Source of the DNA: an uncultured Clostridia bacterium
GTDB taxonomy: Bacteria > Bacillota > Clostridia > Christensenellales > UBA1242
Length of the DNA stretch: 5,909 nt
Direction: 5' to 3'
Assembly: GCA_947589615.1 (NCBI GenBank)
Contig: CANQBU010000078.1
Location: 1-5,909 of the forward strand
Under the pieces are notes generated by a model that saw only the letters and a program-made list of their open reading frames with translations, was not told the origin of the DNA and ran no database searches. Numbering within the stretch: the first letter of the stretch is position 1; each line of letters begins with the position of its first letter. Positions 5,651 through 5,909 of the stretch are shown here, in pieces. The position numbers and the translations under genes are program-made.

Positions 5651-5909
5651 TTAAAAATTTAAAAATGTGTGAGGGTTTATCATTATCCCATTTTTTATAA
5701 TTTCAAAATGAAGATATTCTCCATTATAAGTCCCAATATTTACACCCCGATTAACTGCTTGTCCAACTGAAAAATTACATTTTGCCAGATTGTCATAAAT
5801 CATGTAAACATTATCCTTTTGAATGTTAATCGTGATTTTATATACACCGTTGCTCTCTTCAATATTCAGAATGCTTCCGCCTTCAACCGCAAAGACATTT
5901 TTTGATGTG
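5651..5909 (-). CDS. M23/LytM-type domain protein, C-terminal fragment, altered HxH motif
   Basis: Only the last 85 residues are visible; the gene runs off the right edge (first full codon 5906-5908). The pattern is that of the end of an M23 (LytM) domain: VFAVEGGSIL, a Y-x-x-[LI] strand, MIYDNLAKCNFSVGQAVNRG, NIGTYNGEYLHFEI and NGIMINPHTFL. Active M23 enzymes cut peptidoglycan cross-bridges and carry H-x-H before FE; here it reads Tyr-Leu-His (fragment residues 65-67). The zinc-ligand His is kept but the first, catalytic His is lost. The upstream zinc ligands are outside the window. It may therefore be an inactive scaffold like some sporulation LytM proteins (SpoIIQ or SpoIVFA type), but that is inference. 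Its TAA stop (5651-5653) overlaps the ribosome site of the M28 gene 11 bp downstream, so the two are probably co-transcribed. Confidence 0.8.
   Translation of the reverse strand, partial: TSKNVFAVEGGSILNIEESNGVYKITINIQKDNVYMIYDNLAKCNFSVGQAVNRGVNIGTYNGEYLHFEIIKNGIMINPHTFLNF

Overview
The window is AT-rich bacterial DNA with densely packed genes, clear Shine-Dalgarno sites and standard-code reading (TGG for Trp, TAA stops). The first gene is a clostridial-type AdhE, and the two middle genes resemble BspA-like proteins common in gut Firmicutes. Together these point to an anaerobic, fermentative Firmicute (Clostridia or a relative), probably gut-associated. This placement is an inference from the proteins; no 16S or ribosomal marker is present.

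All five genes lie on the minus strand, so transcription runs right to left. From right to left they are: (1) the C-terminal 85 residues of an M23/LytM-type domain protein whose HxH motif reads Y-L-H (5651-5909, cut by the window edge); (2) an M28 zinc aminopeptidase with a PA-like insertion, 11 bp downstream and probably translationally coupled (4401-5639), closed by an intrinsic terminator (4371-4395); (3) and (4) two tandem paralogous BspA-type leucine-rich-repeat proteins (2842-4314 and 1366-2814) with their own near-consensus promoter (4332-4360); (5) the N-terminal 333 residues of the bifunctional aldehyde/alcohol dehydrogenase AdhE (1-999, cut by the window edge), with its own promoter (1080-1108).

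The only stretch of more than 300 bases without a gene is 1000-1365. It holds the adhE leader and promoter, an intrinsic terminator for the paralog pair, and a composite repeat. Two identical 27-bp hairpin-forming repeats bracket a 154-bp unit with perfect 10-bp terminal inverted repeats. Inside that unit is a long, nearly continuous hairpin (23 base pairs plus a tandem G-A mismatch) whose wobble pattern favours a plus-strand RNA, opposite to every gene here. This is the least explained part of the window.

Functionally the window looks like three neighbouring transcription units: a peptidase unit (M23-like plus M28), a two-gene unit of unknown function encoding related proteins without signal peptides, and the fermentation gene adhE. 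Nothing seen here ties the three units into one pathway.
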